Counted from the first letter of the stretch, positions 11,408 through 22,802 are shown. The stretch is DNA of 64,000 nt from Chakrabartia godavariana (GCA_005518185.1 RKSN01000001.1:806501-870500), one strand, 5' to 3'. Translations and numbers: made by a program. Notes: generated by a model from the letters alone, not told the origin.

Positions 11408-12074
11408 ATTTCAGACCCATTTCGGCGAGCTTTTCGCGCATCTTGTACATGTCGAGGCCGAGTTCCCCGGCGGCGAGGCGCGCGCGCTTGTCGGCTTCGT
11501 TGGCTTCGCGGGCCTTGGCGGCCTTGGCGACCTCTGCGGCCTTTTCGCGCGGCACGACAACGACGCCATCATCATCTGCGACGATCACATCGCCCGGATT
11601 GATCGGCGCACCGGCACAGACGACCGGCACGTTGACCGAACCCAGCGAGGCCTTGATCGTGCCCTGCGCGAACACCGCCTTTGACCAGACCGGGAAGTTC
11701 ATCTCGGTCAGATCGCGCACGTCGCGGATGCCGGCATTGATGATCAGGCCCTTGCACCCGCGCGCCTGCGCCGAGGTGGCGAGCAGGTCACCGAAATAGC
11801 CGTCTTCGCACGGGCTGGTCGGTGCAATGACGAGGATGTCGCCCGCCTTCAGTTGCTCGATGGCGACGTGGACCATCCAGTTGTCGCCCGGAGGCGCGGA
11901 GATGGTGACCGCGGAACCGGCAATGCGGGCACCGGCATAGATCGGCCGCATATAGCTGGCGAGCAGGCCGGTGCGGCCCTGCGCTTCGTGCACGGTGGAG
12001 ACGCCGCAGCTTTCCAGATCGGCGATCACCGCCGGGTCTGCGCGTTCGATATTCTGGACGACGATGCCGGTCAT
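11400..12074 (-). CDS. ligK: 4-carboxy-4-hydroxy-2-oxoadipate aldolase (LigK)
   Basis: RraA-like class II aldolase that cleaves 4-carboxy-4-hydroxy-2-oxoadipate to pyruvate and oxaloacetate and usually also decarboxylates oxaloacetate. The protein is 224 residues, in the LigK/HMG-aldolase range. Visible motifs are [18 protein letters not shown] near the N-terminus and [12 protein letters not shown] with the Arg-Asp pair that family members use for pyruvate binding and the metal site. [16 protein letters not shown] strand segment follows. It is the first gene of ligK-ligU-ligI and diverges from ligR across a 95-base gap. Confidence 0.93.
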
Positions 12075-12147
12075 GACGGGCTCCTTGGATTGCTTTGCCG
12101 CCGTGCTAGCGCCTCGCCGTCCAAACCATAATCGGAACTGGCATGGT

Positions 12148-12155
12148 GGTATAAG
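12148..12155. promoter_or_regulatory. Shared octamer GGTATAAG, candidate LigR site (ligK/ligR gap)
   Basis: GGTATAAG lies in the 95-base divergent gap between ligK and ligR. Its exact reverse complement CTTATACC recurs at 13347-13354 in front of the ligJABC operon, with similar flanks (TTC before and MCC after). LysR regulators commonly control such paired promoters. It could equally be part of a core promoter. Confidence 0.35.
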
Positions 12156-12169
12156 AATTTGCTAAGACG

Positions 12170-13336
12170 ATGTTCATGGTCCTGTGGCATCTCAACCTCC
12201 GTCACCTGCGCGCTGCGGCGGAAATCTGCGCGCGTGGCAGTGTCAGCCGGGCCGCCGCCGCGGTCAGCCTGACGCAACCGGCGGTGACGCAGGGCATTGC
12301 CCGGCTGGAACAGTTGCTCGACCAGCCCCTGTTCGAACGCACGCCGGAGGGGATGGACCCGCTGCCCGCCGCCCGCACGCTGGCCGAGCGGATCACGGCC
12401 GCGCTTGATCATATCGCCAGCCCGCGCGTGACGATGGCACAGCTGCGTGCCCTGATCGCCTTTGCCGATGCGGGCAGCTACGCCGGGGCGAGCGCCGTGT
12501 CCGGTCTGTCGCAGCCCTCGCTCCACCGCGCGATCAACGATCTGTCTGTCGCGCTCAAGCGGACGCTGCTGGAGCGGCGGGGGAAGGGCGTGGCCCTGAC
12601 CGATGCGGGACGGCGCACGACGCGTGCTTTCCGCCTGGCTCGGGCCGAGCTGGAGGCTGGCCTTGCCGAGCTGGAAGGCCTGAAGGGCCGCGAGACCGGT
12701 CGGATCATCGTGGGCGCCATGCCCCTGTCGCGCGCGCGCCTGCTTCCGGCGGCCGCAGCGGCCTTTTATGCCAAGCATCCCGAAGTCGCGCTCAGCATTG
12801 TCGAGGGGTCCTATCTGGAACTCGTGGACCCTCTGCGCGACGGGGAGATTGATCTGATGATCGGGGCCTTGCGCGAAACCGCGTCGGAGCCCGACCTGAT
12901 GCAGGTGCCGCTGTTTCGCGACCGGCCTGTGATCATCGGGCGCAAGGGGCATCCACTGGCGCGCAAGATCGCGGACAGTCGGGACGGTCATGTGCTTCCC
13001 TATCTGGCCGATTATCCCTGGATCGTCGCGGGCCCCGGCACGCCGCTCCGCAGTCAGTGGGAAGCGATGTTCCTCAGCGGCGGCCTTCAACCGCCAGCCG
13101 TGCCGATCGAATGCGGCTCAGTCATCACGATCCGAGAGATCCTGACCAAGTCTGACTTCCTCACCTTGCTGTCTCCGGATCAGGTGTCGGTCGAGCTGGA
13201 AGCGGGGTGGCTCGAACTTCTCCACGCCGCACCGGTCAGCCTTGTCCGCAATATAGGCGTGACGACGCGGGCCAATTGGCGCCCGACGTTGCTGCAGCAG
13301 GCCTTCGTGAACGAACTCCACGCGCAGTCATCATAA
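12170..13336 (+). CDS. ligR: LysR-type regulator of protocatechuate 4,5-cleavage (LigR)
   Basis: LysR-type activator of 388 residues. The winged helix-turn-helix covers about residues 8-70 (HLRAAAEICARGSVSRAAAAVSLTQPAVTQGIARLEQLL). A second HTH-like segment (LRALIAFADAGSYAGASAVSGLSQPSLHRAI) at about 90-125 makes it longer than average; such two-HTH members exist among GbpR/PcaQ-like LysR proteins. The substrate-binding domain begins near residue 180 (GRIIVGAMPLSRARLLPAA). Its position, divergent from ligK and just upstream of ligJABC, matches LigR of SYK-6, which responds to protocatechuate or gallate. Start could be ATG 12170 or 12176. Confidence 0.85.
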   Translation: MFMVLWHLNLRHLRAAAEICARGSVSRAAAAVSLTQPAVTQGIARLEQLLDQPLFERTPEGMDPLPAARTLAERITAALDHIASPRVTMAQLRALIAFADAGSYAGASAVSGLSQPSLHRAINDLSVALKRTLLERRGKGVALTDAGRRTTRAFRLARAELEAGLAELEGLKGRETGRIIVGAMPLSRARLLPAAAAAFYAKHPEVALSIVEGSYLELVDPLRDGEIDLMIGALRETASEPDLMQVPLFRDRPVIIGRKGHPLARKIADSRDGHVLPYLADYPWIVAGPGTPLRSQWEAMFLSGGLQPPAVPIECGSVITIREILTKSDFLTLLSPDQVSVELEAGWLELLHAAPVSLVRNIGVTTRANWRPTLLQQAFVNELHAQSS

Positions 13337-13346
13337 TTCGCTTTTC

Positions 13347-13354
13347 CTTATACC
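13347..13354. promoter_or_regulatory. Shared octamer CTTATACC upstream of the ligJABC operon
   Basis: Inverse copy of the octamer in the ligK/ligR gap, 43 bases before the first gene of the ligJABC operon. Its pairing with the other site suggests LigR control; it may overlap a minus-10 element. Confidence 0.35.
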
Positions 13355-13396
13355 CCTTTCGTGCTTCCGATGAGCGCGGATCGAGGGCGATGACCT

Positions 13397-14248
13397 ATGG
13401 CAGCTTCGATGTCGTCCAACCTGTCCCTGATCGGCTTCGGTGAGGCCGGAAGCACCTTTGCCCGTGCCGGAGACTGGGCGGCGCGCGTCTATGACCTGAA
13501 GACGGACGGACCCGCGCGCGCCGAGATGCTGGCGCGTTACGAAGAAGCGGGTGTGACGGGTGCGGATTCAACCGCCGAGGCTGTTCGGGGCGCTGACGCC
13601 GTGTTCAGCGTCGTGACGGCCGATCAGGCCCTGGCGGTCGCGCGGGCCGCTGCGCCCGCCTTCCCGCAGGACGCCTTTTATTTCGACATGAACTCGGTCG
13701 CGCCCGATACCAAGCGGGCGGCCGCCGCCGTCATTGATGCCTCTGGCGGGCGTTATGTCGATGTCGCGGTGATGGCTCCGGTCAATCCTGCGCGCATGGC
13801 GGTGCCGCTGCTCGTGTCCGGCCCCTATGCCGAAGCGGGCGCAGCACTTCTCGCCGATGCCGGTTTCACCAAGGTCCGCGCGGTTGGCACCGAGGTGGGC
13901 CGCGCGTCGACCATCAAGATGCTGCGCTCCGTCATCTTCAAGGGGATGGAGGCGCTGACCGCTGAATGCGTCCTCGCCTGCGACCGGGCCGGGGTTCTGG
14001 ACGAGGTCCTCGGGTCGCTCGGTGCGGAATGGCCCGCGCTTGCCGATTATCGGCTCGACCGCATGATGGTGCACGGGGTGCGCCGTGCCGCCGAGATGGA
14101 AGAATCGGCCAAGACGCTTGAGGCGCTGGGCATCGACCCCCTGATGACGCGCGGCACGATTGCCCGGCAGCGGCAGATCGGGTCGCTCAACATTTCACCC
14201 ATTCCTGAAACGCTCGATGCAAAGCTGGAAAGGCTCAACAAAGCATGA
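13397..14248 (+). CDS. NAD(P)-binding dehydrogenase with DUF1932-like C-terminal domain
   Basis: Beta-hydroxyacid-dehydrogenase-like protein of 283 residues. An N-terminal Rossmann fold shows SLIGFGEAGSTFA at about residues 10-22. The middle carries FDMNSVAPDTKRAAAAVID and VDVAVMAPVNPARMAVPLLVSG, as in 6-phosphogluconate or 3-hydroxyisobutyrate dehydrogenase relatives. The all-helical C-terminal half has the expected Lys in STIKMLRSVIFKGMEAL. It overlaps ligJ by 4 bases (ATGA) and heads the ligJABC operon, so it is probably used in protocatechuate or gallate metabolism, but no step of the known pathway needs it. ATG 13409 is an alternative start. Confidence 0.7.
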   Translation: MAASMSSNLSLIGFGEAGSTFARAGDWAARVYDLKTDGPARAEMLARYEEAGVTGADSTAEAVRGADAVFSVVTADQALAVARAAAPAFPQDAFYFDMNSVAPDTKRAAAAVIDASGGRYVDVAVMAPVNPARMAVPLLVSGPYAEAGAALLADAGFTKVRAVGTEVGRASTIKMLRSVIFKGMEALTAECVLACDRAGVLDEVLGSLGAEWPALADYRLDRMMVHGVRRAAEMEESAKTLEALGIDPLMTRGTIARQRQIGSLNISPIPETLDAKLERLNKA

Positions 14249-15263
14249 CGCTCATCATTGACTGTCACGGCCACTATACGACGGCACCTGCCGCGCATAA
14301 TGACTGGCGCGACCTGCAAAAGGCCGCGTTCAAGGCGGGGGAGGCTGCACCCGCTTACCCTTCCATCTCCGACGATGAAATCCGCGAGACGCTGGAAAAG
14401 AACCAGATTCGCCTGCTGAAGGAACGTGGCGCTGACATCACGATCTTTTCGCCGCGTGCATCCGCCATGGCGCCGCATGTGGGGGATGAGAGCGTCGCCA
14501 AGCTCTGGGCGCGTGTGAACAATGATCTGATCGCGCGTTGCGCCGAGCTCTATCCTGACATCTTCGTTCCCGTGTGCATGCTGCCGCAGTCGCCGGCGGC
14601 CGACATGCAGGGCTCGATCGAGGAGCTGGAGCGTTGTGTCGACATGGGCTTTGTCGGCTGCAACCTGAACCCCGATCCCGGTGGCGGCCATTTCAAGCAT
14701 CCGCCGCTGACCGACCGGTTCTGGTACCCGTTCTACGAAAAGATGGTCGAACTGGACGTGCCTGCGATGATTCACGTGTCGGGCAGCTGCAATCCCGGCC
14801 TGCACGCAACGGGCGCCTACTACATCGCGGCGGACACCATCGCCTTCATGCAGCTGATCGAGGGCGATCTGTTCAAGGATTTCCCGAGCCTGCGCTTCAT
14901 CATCCCGCATGGCGGCGGTGCTGTGCCCTATCACTGGGGTCGCTATCGCGGGCTCGCCGACATGCTCAAGCAGCCGGACCTCTCGACGCATGTCATGAAC
15001 AACGTGTTCTTCGACACCTGCGTCTATCACCAGCCGGGCATCAACCTGCTTGCCGATGTCATCGACAACAAGAACATCCTGTTCGGCTCCGAGATGGTTG
15101 GCGCTGTGCGCGGCATTGACCCGACGACCGGGCATTATTTCGACGACACCAAGCGTTATGTCGATGCGCTCGACATCAGCGATGCGGAGCGCCACGCGAT
15201 CTTTGAGGGCAATGCCCGCCGCGTCTTCCCGCGTCTCGACACATTCCTGAAGGAGAAGGGGCT

Positions 15264-15267
<4 letters not shown>
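14245..15267 (+). CDS. ligJ: 4-oxalomesaconate hydratase (LigJ)
   Basis: Zinc-dependent amidohydrolase-superfamily hydratase making 4-carboxy-4-hydroxy-2-oxoadipate. The 340-residue protein begins with the metal motif IIDCHGHYTTAP (DxHxH type, residues 4-15). Later it has MIHVSG with a metal His near residue 178, FIIPHGGGAVPYHWGR near 224 and ILFGSEMVG near 279. All are as in LigJ of SYK-6. It overlaps the upstream dehydrogenase and the downstream ligA by 4 bases each, showing translational coupling. Confidence 0.94.
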
Positions 15268-17457
<2,190 letters not shown>

Positions 17458-17515
17458 GATTGAACAAACCCACCCCACTGCGACGATGCTGACAAAAGAT
17501 CAGCCAAGTCTCGCT

Positions 17516-17537
17516 CCCCTCCCGAAGGCGGGAGGGG
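17516..17537. repeat. GC-rich hairpin after ligC (REP-like or processing element)
   Basis: CCCCTCCCG and CGGGAGGGG form a perfect 9-bp stem around AAGG. No T-run follows. Similar CCCCTCCC/GGGAGGGG arms recur at 42177-42290. It separates the ligJABC operon from the aldo/keto reductases and may reduce read-through. Confidence 0.55.
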
Positions 17538-17566
17538 CTGGGGGAGGGCAAGAAGGAGAGATTTCG

Positions 17567-18508
17567 ATGCCAAGCCCAACTCAGTTGATCGAACCTGTCG
17601 GCCTCCGCCTCGTTCTGGGCGGAAATGTTTTCGGCTGGACGGCCGACCTCGACACGAGCTTTGCCATTCTCGATGCCTTTTATGACGCTGGCGGCCGGAT
17701 GATCGACACGGCGGAAGGCTATTCGGACTGGATCCCCGGCCATGTCGGCGGCGAGTCCGAGACCGTCCTCGGCAAGTGGATGGCCGCGCGTGGCAATCGC
17801 GCGGATATGCACATCGCGACCAAGACGGGCATGTACGGCAAGCCGGGCGATCTCGCCCCGGCGAAGGTGGCAGCCGCTGTGGAAGGCTCGCTCAAGCGGC
17901 TGCAGACCGACTATATCGATCTCTATTACGCGCATCGGGACGAGCAGACGACCGATCAGGCCGAGGCAGCGCGCGGATTTGGCGCGCTGGTGTCGGCCGG
18001 CAAGGTCCGGGCGCTTGGCGCGTCCAACTTCACGGCGGAACGGCTGGCGTCGGCACGGGCCGCGGCGACCGGACAGGGCCTCGCACCCTATGTCGCGATC
18101 CAGAACGAGTATAATCTCGTCGTGCGCAATCAGCATGAAGGGCCCGTACAGGACATGTGCGTCGCCGAAGGCATCGCGTCTTTCCCCTATTTCGGGCTCG
18201 CCTCGGGCTTTCTGACGGGCAAGTACCGTGTAGCTGCCGATCTGGACGCGGGGCCGCGCGGCTACCGCGTGCGTGATTATTTCGACAAGGGGCAGCCGAT
18301 CCTCGCAGCCATGGACAAGGTCGTCGCAGAGACGGGCGCCAAGCACGCGCATGTCGCGCTGGCCTGGATCAACGCGCAGCCGGGGATCGCCGCACCCATT
18401 GCCAGCGCCTCGCGTCCCGAACAGGTCGCGGACCTTGTTGCAGGGGCCACGCTTGTTCTGGCACAGGATCATCTCGACCTGCTGAACGCGGCCAAGCCGC
18501 TCGCCTGA
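17567..18508 (+). CDS. Aldo/keto reductase
   Basis: NADPH-dependent TIM-barrel reductase of 313 residues. The catalytic tetrad is D47, Y52 (IDTAEGY), K86 (ATKTG) and H123 (YAHRD). ATG 17567 is preceded by AAGGAGAG at good spacing. The C-terminal cofactor segment IASASRPEQVADL fits the AKR11/AKR14-like groups. It overlaps nothing but is followed 10 bases later by a second reductase and then a CmcJ-like gene, so the three form an operon. A role in reducing aromatic aldehydes or ketones from lignin is plausible; the substrate is not known. Confidence 0.85.
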   Translation: MPSPTQLIEPVGLRLVLGGNVFGWTADLDTSFAILDAFYDAGGRMIDTAEGYSDWIPGHVGGESETVLGKWMAARGNRADMHIATKTGMYGKPGDLAPAKVAAAVEGSLKRLQTDYIDLYYAHRDEQTTDQAEAARGFGALVSAGKVRALGASNFTAERLASARAAATGQGLAPYVAIQNEYNLVVRNQHEGPVQDMCVAEGIASFPYFGLASGFLTGKYRVAADLDAGPRGYRVRDYFDKGQPILAAMDKVVAETGAKHAHVALAWINAQPGIAAPIASASRPEQVADLVAGATLVLAQDHLDLLNAAKPLA

Positions 18509-18518
18509 AGGAGTTTTC

Positions 18519-19514
18519 ATGACCATCACAAAGCGCGCAATCAACGGACGGCTCACCAATCCGGTGGGTCTGGGCTGCATGTCGCTGTCCTGGGCCTATG
18601 GCGTTCCCCCGTCGGACGAGGAGGGCGCGAAGCTCCTCCACCGTGCGCTTGACCTTGGCTATGACCATCTCGATACCGCGCGCATCTATGGCCTTGGCCA
18701 TAATGAGACGCTGATCGGCAAGACGCTGAAGGACAATCGCGACAAGTTCTTCCTCGCCTCCAAGACGGGCATCATCGTCGATGGCGAGAAGCGCCGGATC
18801 GACTGCAGGCCGGAGACAATCCGCAAGGCCTGTGACGAGAGCCTCAAGCTCCTCCAGACCGATCAAATTGATCTCTACTACCTGCACCGTCGCGATTTCG
18901 AGACGCCGATCGAGGACTCGGTTGGCACGCTCGCCGAGCTGGTGAAGGAAGGGAAGATTGGCAGCATCGGCCTTTCGGAAATGTCGGCGGACACGCTGCG
19001 CAAGGCGCATGCCGTGCACCCCATTGCGGCGATGCAGACAGAGTATTCGCTGTGGACGCGCAACCCAGAAATCGCCGTGCTGCAGGCCTGCAAGGAACTG
19101 GGTACCACATTCGTCGCCTTCTCGCCCGTCGGGCGCGGGGCTCTGGCGGCTGCGGTTCAGGATCCGGCGGATCTGGTCGACAACGATCTGCGCCGTGGGC
19201 AGCCGCGCTTCAATGCAGAGAACTGGCCGCACAATCTGAAGCTGATCGAGGCGTTCAGCGCGATTGCAGCGGCGCAGGGCGTGACGCCGGCGCAGCTCTC
19301 GCTCGCCTGGGTGCTGTCGCGCGGCGAGCATGTGGTGACTATCCCCGGCACGGCGTCGATCCCCCATCTTGAAGAGAATATCGCGCGCTGGGACTGGCAG
19401 CCCGACAGCACCGTGCTGGAGACACTCGACGCGCTGATCAACCAGCAGACGGTCGCCGGGCCGCGCTATCCCGATGCGATGCAGCGGACGATCGACACCG
19501 AGGAATTTGCCTGA
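18519..19514 (+). CDS. Aldo/keto reductase
   Basis: Second TIM-barrel reductase of the operon, 331 residues. The tetrad is D52, Y57 (LDTARIYG), K82 (ASKTG) and H123 (YLHRRD). The TGLGCMSLSW-like N-terminus (VGLGCMSLSWAYG) places it near the AKR13 (IolS/YhdN-like) group. It is only distantly similar to the preceding reductase, so the two are not a recent duplication. AAGGAG stands 5-6 bases before the ATG. The physiological substrate is unknown. Confidence 0.87.
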   Translation: MTITKRAINGRLTNPVGLGCMSLSWAYGVPPSDEEGAKLLHRALDLGYDHLDTARIYGLGHNETLIGKTLKDNRDKFFLASKTGIIVDGEKRRIDCRPETIRKACDESLKLLQTDQIDLYYLHRRDFETPIEDSVGTLAELVKEGKIGSIGLSEMSADTLRKAHAVHPIAAMQTEYSLWTRNPEIAVLQACKELGTTFVAFSPVGRGALAAAVQDPADLVDNDLRRGQPRFNAENWPHNLKLIEAFSAIAAAQGVTPAQLSLAWVLSRGEHVVTIPGTASIPHLEENIARWDWQPDSTVLETLDALINQQTVAGPRYPDAMQRTIDTEEFA

Positions 19515-19531
19515 GCCTGAGGAGGCGCGAT

Positions 19532-20323
19532 GTGACGAAGGCTGTGATCAACTACGCCGCGCGGACCGATTTCCGGCAGCGTTATTATGCGAATGATCAC
19601 AGCCGCGACACGGTCGTCATCGATGGGCATCCGATGGAGATCACCGACGGACGCGCCGTCGCAACCGATCTGGACGCTGCCGGGTTCAAGCTTGTTGCCC
19701 ACAGGAGCCAGGTCACGGATTTTCAGGACCGCGCCGCCGTCGCGGCGGTCCACCCGCCAGAGATCGTCGACCTGCTGCTGCGCGAGACGGGCGCCGACGC
19801 CGTATTCTGCACCAGCCCCGGCATTCTGCGCTTTGGAGAAAAGTCGAAACTGGCGGGGCAGCTCAACAATTCGATGCCGGCGCGCTTTGCCCATATCGAT
19901 ATCAGCGCAGAGACGGCCGCAGGTTTTGCCAAGGGGGGCGCGCCTGAGGGACGGACCTTGCGGCGCTATGCCCATTACAATGTCTGGCGTGCCTTTTCCG
20001 CGCCGCCGCAGGACGTGCCATTGGCCGTCTGTGATGCCCGCAGCGTGGCGGCGGACGACCTCATCATAGCCGATGCGATCTTCGATGATCCCGAAAAGCC
20101 CGAATGGTCGTTTGAAAGCTACATCATCGCGCACAATCCGGCGCACCGCTGGCACTGGTTTCCGAACATGACACGCGATGAAGCGATCATCTTCAAGACG
20201 AGTGACTCGCAGTTCGCCAATCCCATCCCGCACGTCGCGTTCGACAATCCGGATGCCCCGGCGGATGTGGCGCCGCGGTCCAGCATCGAGATGCGGGCGA
20301 TCGCCTTCTGGTTCGACGCCTGA
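19532..20323 (+). CDS. CmcJ/NvfI-type putative non-haem iron oxygenase
   Basis: Protein of 263 residues from the family related to the cephamycin 7-alpha-methoxylase P8 protein (CmcJ) and the fungal NvfI Fe(II)/2-oxoglutarate enzyme. A possible iron triad is visible: HID (H121, D123) and H234 in PIPHVAFDN, with R249 as a possible co-substrate anchor. The conserved middle YNVWRAFSAPPQDVPLAVCDARSV and HNPAHRWHWFPNMTRDEAIIFKTSDS are hallmarks of the family. GTG start with AGGAGG 6 bases upstream. A paralogue lies at 23979-24851. Substrate unknown; hydroxylation or oxidative trimming of a lignin dimer is a guess. Confidence 0.75.
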   Translation: MTKAVINYAARTDFRQRYYANDHSRDTVVIDGHPMEITDGRAVATDLDAAGFKLVAHRSQVTDFQDRAAVAAVHPPEIVDLLLRETGADAVFCTSPGILRFGEKSKLAGQLNNSMPARFAHIDISAETAAGFAKGGAPEGRTLRRYAHYNVWRAFSAPPQDVPLAVCDARSVAADDLIIADAIFDDPEKPEWSFESYIIAHNPAHRWHWFPNMTRDEAIIFKTSDSQFANPIPHVAFDNPDAPADVAPRSSIEMRAIAFWFDA

Positions 20324-20355
20324 GGCGCCCTTTTTCGATCTGCCCCTTGCTTTCA

Positions 20356-20367
20356 TAACAATTGTTA
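20356..20367. promoter_or_regulatory. Operator M1, copy 1 (TAACAATTGTTA)
   Basis: Perfect 12-bp palindrome 42 bases before the GTG of the first lignostilbene-type dioxygenase. The same element, exact or nearly so, occurs at 28667, 32687, 34039 and 36535. It is a probable site for the MarR regulator encoded at 33442-33906. Confidence 0.65.
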
Positions 20368-20408
20368 GCGATCTCTTCTCCCAAGACTCGATAAGAGGGA
20401 GAGAGAGT

Positions 20409-21878
20409 GTGAAGGCCTATCCGCAGACGATCCATTTTATTGGCCTGAACACGCCGATTGGCACCGAATATGATCTGGCTGACCTGCCCGTGGAAGGAAC
20501 GATCCCGGCAGACGTCGATGGCGTCTTCTTTCGGGCGGTCCCGGACCCGGCCTTTCCGCCCAAGTTCGACGATGACAATCTGCTGTCGCATGACGGGATG
20601 ATTTCGGTGGTCCGGCTGCAGGGCGGCAAGGCGAGCACGTCGATGCGTTATGTGAAGACGGCCCGCTATCTCGCCGAACAGGAAAAGGGCAGGGCGCGCT
20701 TTGGCCGTTATCGCAATCCGTTCACGGATGATGACGATGTGAAGGGCATCGACCGGACGGTCGCCAATACAACGCCCGTCTGGCACGCAGGTCGGCTGTT
20801 GATGACCAAGGAGGATGGTCGCCCTTACCGTATCGATCCGCAGACGCTTGCAACGCTTGGCTCCTATGACTTTGGTGGCAAGCTCAGGTCCGACACCGTG
20901 ACGGCGCACGTCCGGGTCGATCCGGAGACCGGGGAGATGTTCTTCTTCGGCTATGAGGCGGATGGCCCGGCCTCAACCAAGATCGCCTATATGATCGCCG
21001 ACAAAGACGGCACGCTGGTGAAGGAGCAGTGGTTCGACGCGCCCTATTGCGCGATGATGCACGATTTCACCATCACCGAGAATTATGCGCTCTTCCCGAT
21101 CTACCCGACGACCAGCGATCTCGATCGGCTGAAGCAGGGCGGCGAGCACTGGATCCACGAGATGGAGCGTGACAGCTGGCTCGGCATCATGCCGCGCTAT
21201 GGCGATGTGTCGGAGGTCCGCTGGTTCAAGGGCCCCAAGGGCGTCTCCTGCTATCACATGATGGGCGCATTCGAGGATGCGGACGGCGTGATCCATTTCG
21301 ACCAGTGCCTGTCGAACGTGAATGCCTTCCCCTTCATCCGCGAGGCGTCGGGCATCCATATGGCCCCGCAAGAGGTGCAGGGTGCCCTGACACGCTGGAG
21401 CGTTGATCCCAAGGGCGACGCAACCGAGGTGAGGGAGACCATCATCGGCCCGCCGGGCGACTTCCCGGTGATCCCGGCGGCGCGCCAGGGGCGGTCTTAT
21501 GACCATGGCTGGATGCTGACGATGAACCCGGAGATGCAGGGGCCGCCGGTCTTTGGTGGTCCGGTCGGCGCGATGTTCAACATGCTGCTCCGCCTCGACT
21601 TCAGGGGCGGGCCGATACAGGCGCTGCCGCTCGGGCCGGGCATGAGCTATAATGAGCCGGTACACGTGCCGTCGGCGACGCCGGGGCATGAAGGCTGGCT
21701 GCTGATGATCGTCGATACCCAGATTGGTACGGCTGACTTCACCCATGCCTGCTGGATCATCGATGCCGGCAATGTCGGGGCCGGGCCAGTTGCGAAGATC
21801 GGTATTCCGCACCGTCTGCGCCCGCAGGTGCATGGCTGGTGGGTGAGCAGCGATCAGCTGGCCAAGGCGGTGGCGTGA
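20409..21878 (+). CDS. Lignostilbene-type dioxygenase (carotenoid oxygenase family), copy 1
   Basis: Seven-bladed-propeller non-haem iron dioxygenase that cleaves the central double bond of stilbenes, giving two aldehydes. GTG start preceded by GAGGGAG gives 489 residues. Four iron-binding His are visible at H167 (TAHVRVD), H218 (MMHDF), H283 (YHMMG) and H475 (VHGWW). Y101 (RYRNP) and K134 (MTKED) sit at exactly the positions reported to recognise the 4-hydroxyl group in LsdA of strain TMY1. Position 59 is Leu here, where LsdA has Phe. It overlaps the downstream NmrA-like gene (GTGA). Preceded by operator M1. Substrate could be a stilbene different from lignostilbene. Confidence 0.88.
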   Translation: MKAYPQTIHFIGLNTPIGTEYDLADLPVEGTIPADVDGVFFRAVPDPAFPPKFDDDNLLSHDGMISVVRLQGGKASTSMRYVKTARYLAEQEKGRARFGRYRNPFTDDDDVKGIDRTVANTTPVWHAGRLLMTKEDGRPYRIDPQTLATLGSYDFGGKLRSDTVTAHVRVDPETGEMFFFGYEADGPASTKIAYMIADKDGTLVKEQWFDAPYCAMMHDFTITENYALFPIYPTTSDLDRLKQGGEHWIHEMERDSWLGIMPRYGDVSEVRWFKGPKGVSCYHMMGAFEDADGVIHFDQCLSNVNAFPFIREASGIHMAPQEVQGALTRWSVDPKGDATEVRETIIGPPGDFPVIPAARQGRSYDHGWMLTMNPEMQGPPVFGGPVGAMFNMLLRLDFRGGPIQALPLGPGMSYNEPVHVPSATPGHEGWLLMIVDTQIGTADFTHACWIIDAGNVGAGPVAKIGIPHRLRPQVHGWWVSSDQLAKAVA

Positions 21879-22801
21879 CCCGGATCGTCGTTACCGGGGC
21901 GTCGGGCCAATATGGGCGGTCGTTCACGGACAAGCTGATTGCGCAAGGCCGCGCGACGGACCTGATCCTGATCACCCGCACGCCCGCCAAGCTGGCGGAC
22001 CGCGTGGCGCAGGGATGCGAGGTCCGCTATGGCGACTTCGACAGGCCCGAAACCCTTCCCGACGCGGTTGCCGGGGGAGACAGGATGCTGCTGATCTCCG
22101 GCACGCGGGTCGGCGCGCGCGTTGTCCAGCACAAGGCCGCGATCGATGCTGCAGCCAAAGCGGGTGTGACCCACATCGCCTATACGAGCTTCATCGGGAT
22201 TGACGATCTGGCCAACCCCGCCGAAGTCCGGCATGATCATATCGAAACCGAGCGGCTGATCCGCGCCTCGGGCATGGCATGGACGATGCTGCGCGACGCG
22301 CATTACGCCGATGCGATGATCCTGATGGCCGGTCCCGGCGTGATGCAGAGCGGCCAGTGGATCAGCAACGCGGGTGAGGGGCGTGAGGCGATGGTCTGGC
22401 GCGAAGACTGTGTCGAAAGCGCGGTGGCGGTGCTCACCGGTGATGGCCATGAGGGGCGGATTTACAACATCACGGGACCCGAACTTCAGACCTTTAGAGA
22501 AGTGACGACGATCCTGTCGGAAGTGACGGGCAAGCCGCTCCAATACGTCAGCGTTGATGATGATCAGCAATACGCGATCTTTGACGCCATGGGCATTCCC
22601 CGCCGTCCGGTCGATGATCACTATGTCGGCGGCATCCCCTGGAACAGCGACGACATGGTCACTTTCGGTCAGGCCATCCGGGAGGGGTTCCTCGAAATGT
22701 GCAGCACGGATGTGGAGACGCTGACCGGCAGACCCGCCCGTAGCGTCCGGCAGATGATCGAGGAAAATGTGGGGATGCTGCGCGCAGCAGCGGGCGAATA
22801 G
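21875..22801 (+). CDS. NmrA-like NAD(P)-dependent oxidoreductase (QorB-like)
   Basis: Atypical SDR of 308 residues. N-terminal cofactor motif RIVVTGASGQYGR (GxxGxxG) at residues 3-15. NmrA-type segments ITRTPAKLADRVAQGCEVRYGDFDRPETL and HIAYTSFIGIDDL follow; the catalytic Tyr-Lys pair of classical SDRs is not evident. The GTG start lies inside the stop of the stilbene dioxygenase, so the pair is co-translated. QorB-type relatives reduce quinones. Here a role in reducing a quinone or an aldehyde made by the dioxygenase is possible, without direct evidence. Confidence 0.78.
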   Translation: MTRIVVTGASGQYGRSFTDKLIAQGRATDLILITRTPAKLADRVAQGCEVRYGDFDRPETLPDAVAGGDRMLLISGTRVGARVVQHKAAIDAAAKAGVTHIAYTSFIGIDDLANPAEVRHDHIETERLIRASGMAWTMLRDAHYADAMILMAGPGVMQSGQWISNAGEGREAMVWREDCVESAVAVLTGDGHEGRIYNITGPELQTFREVTTILSEVTGKPLQYVSVDDDQQYAIFDAMGIPRRPVDDHYVGGIPWNSDDMVTFGQAIREGFLEMCSTDVETLTGRPARSVRQMIEENVGMLRAAAGE

Positions 22802-22802
22802 T

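Noticed and set aside
20356-20367. M1 palindrome as a transcription terminator
   Set aside because: The palindrome is short, AT-rich and has no loop or T-run. It recurs only near gene starts, which fits a protein-binding site.
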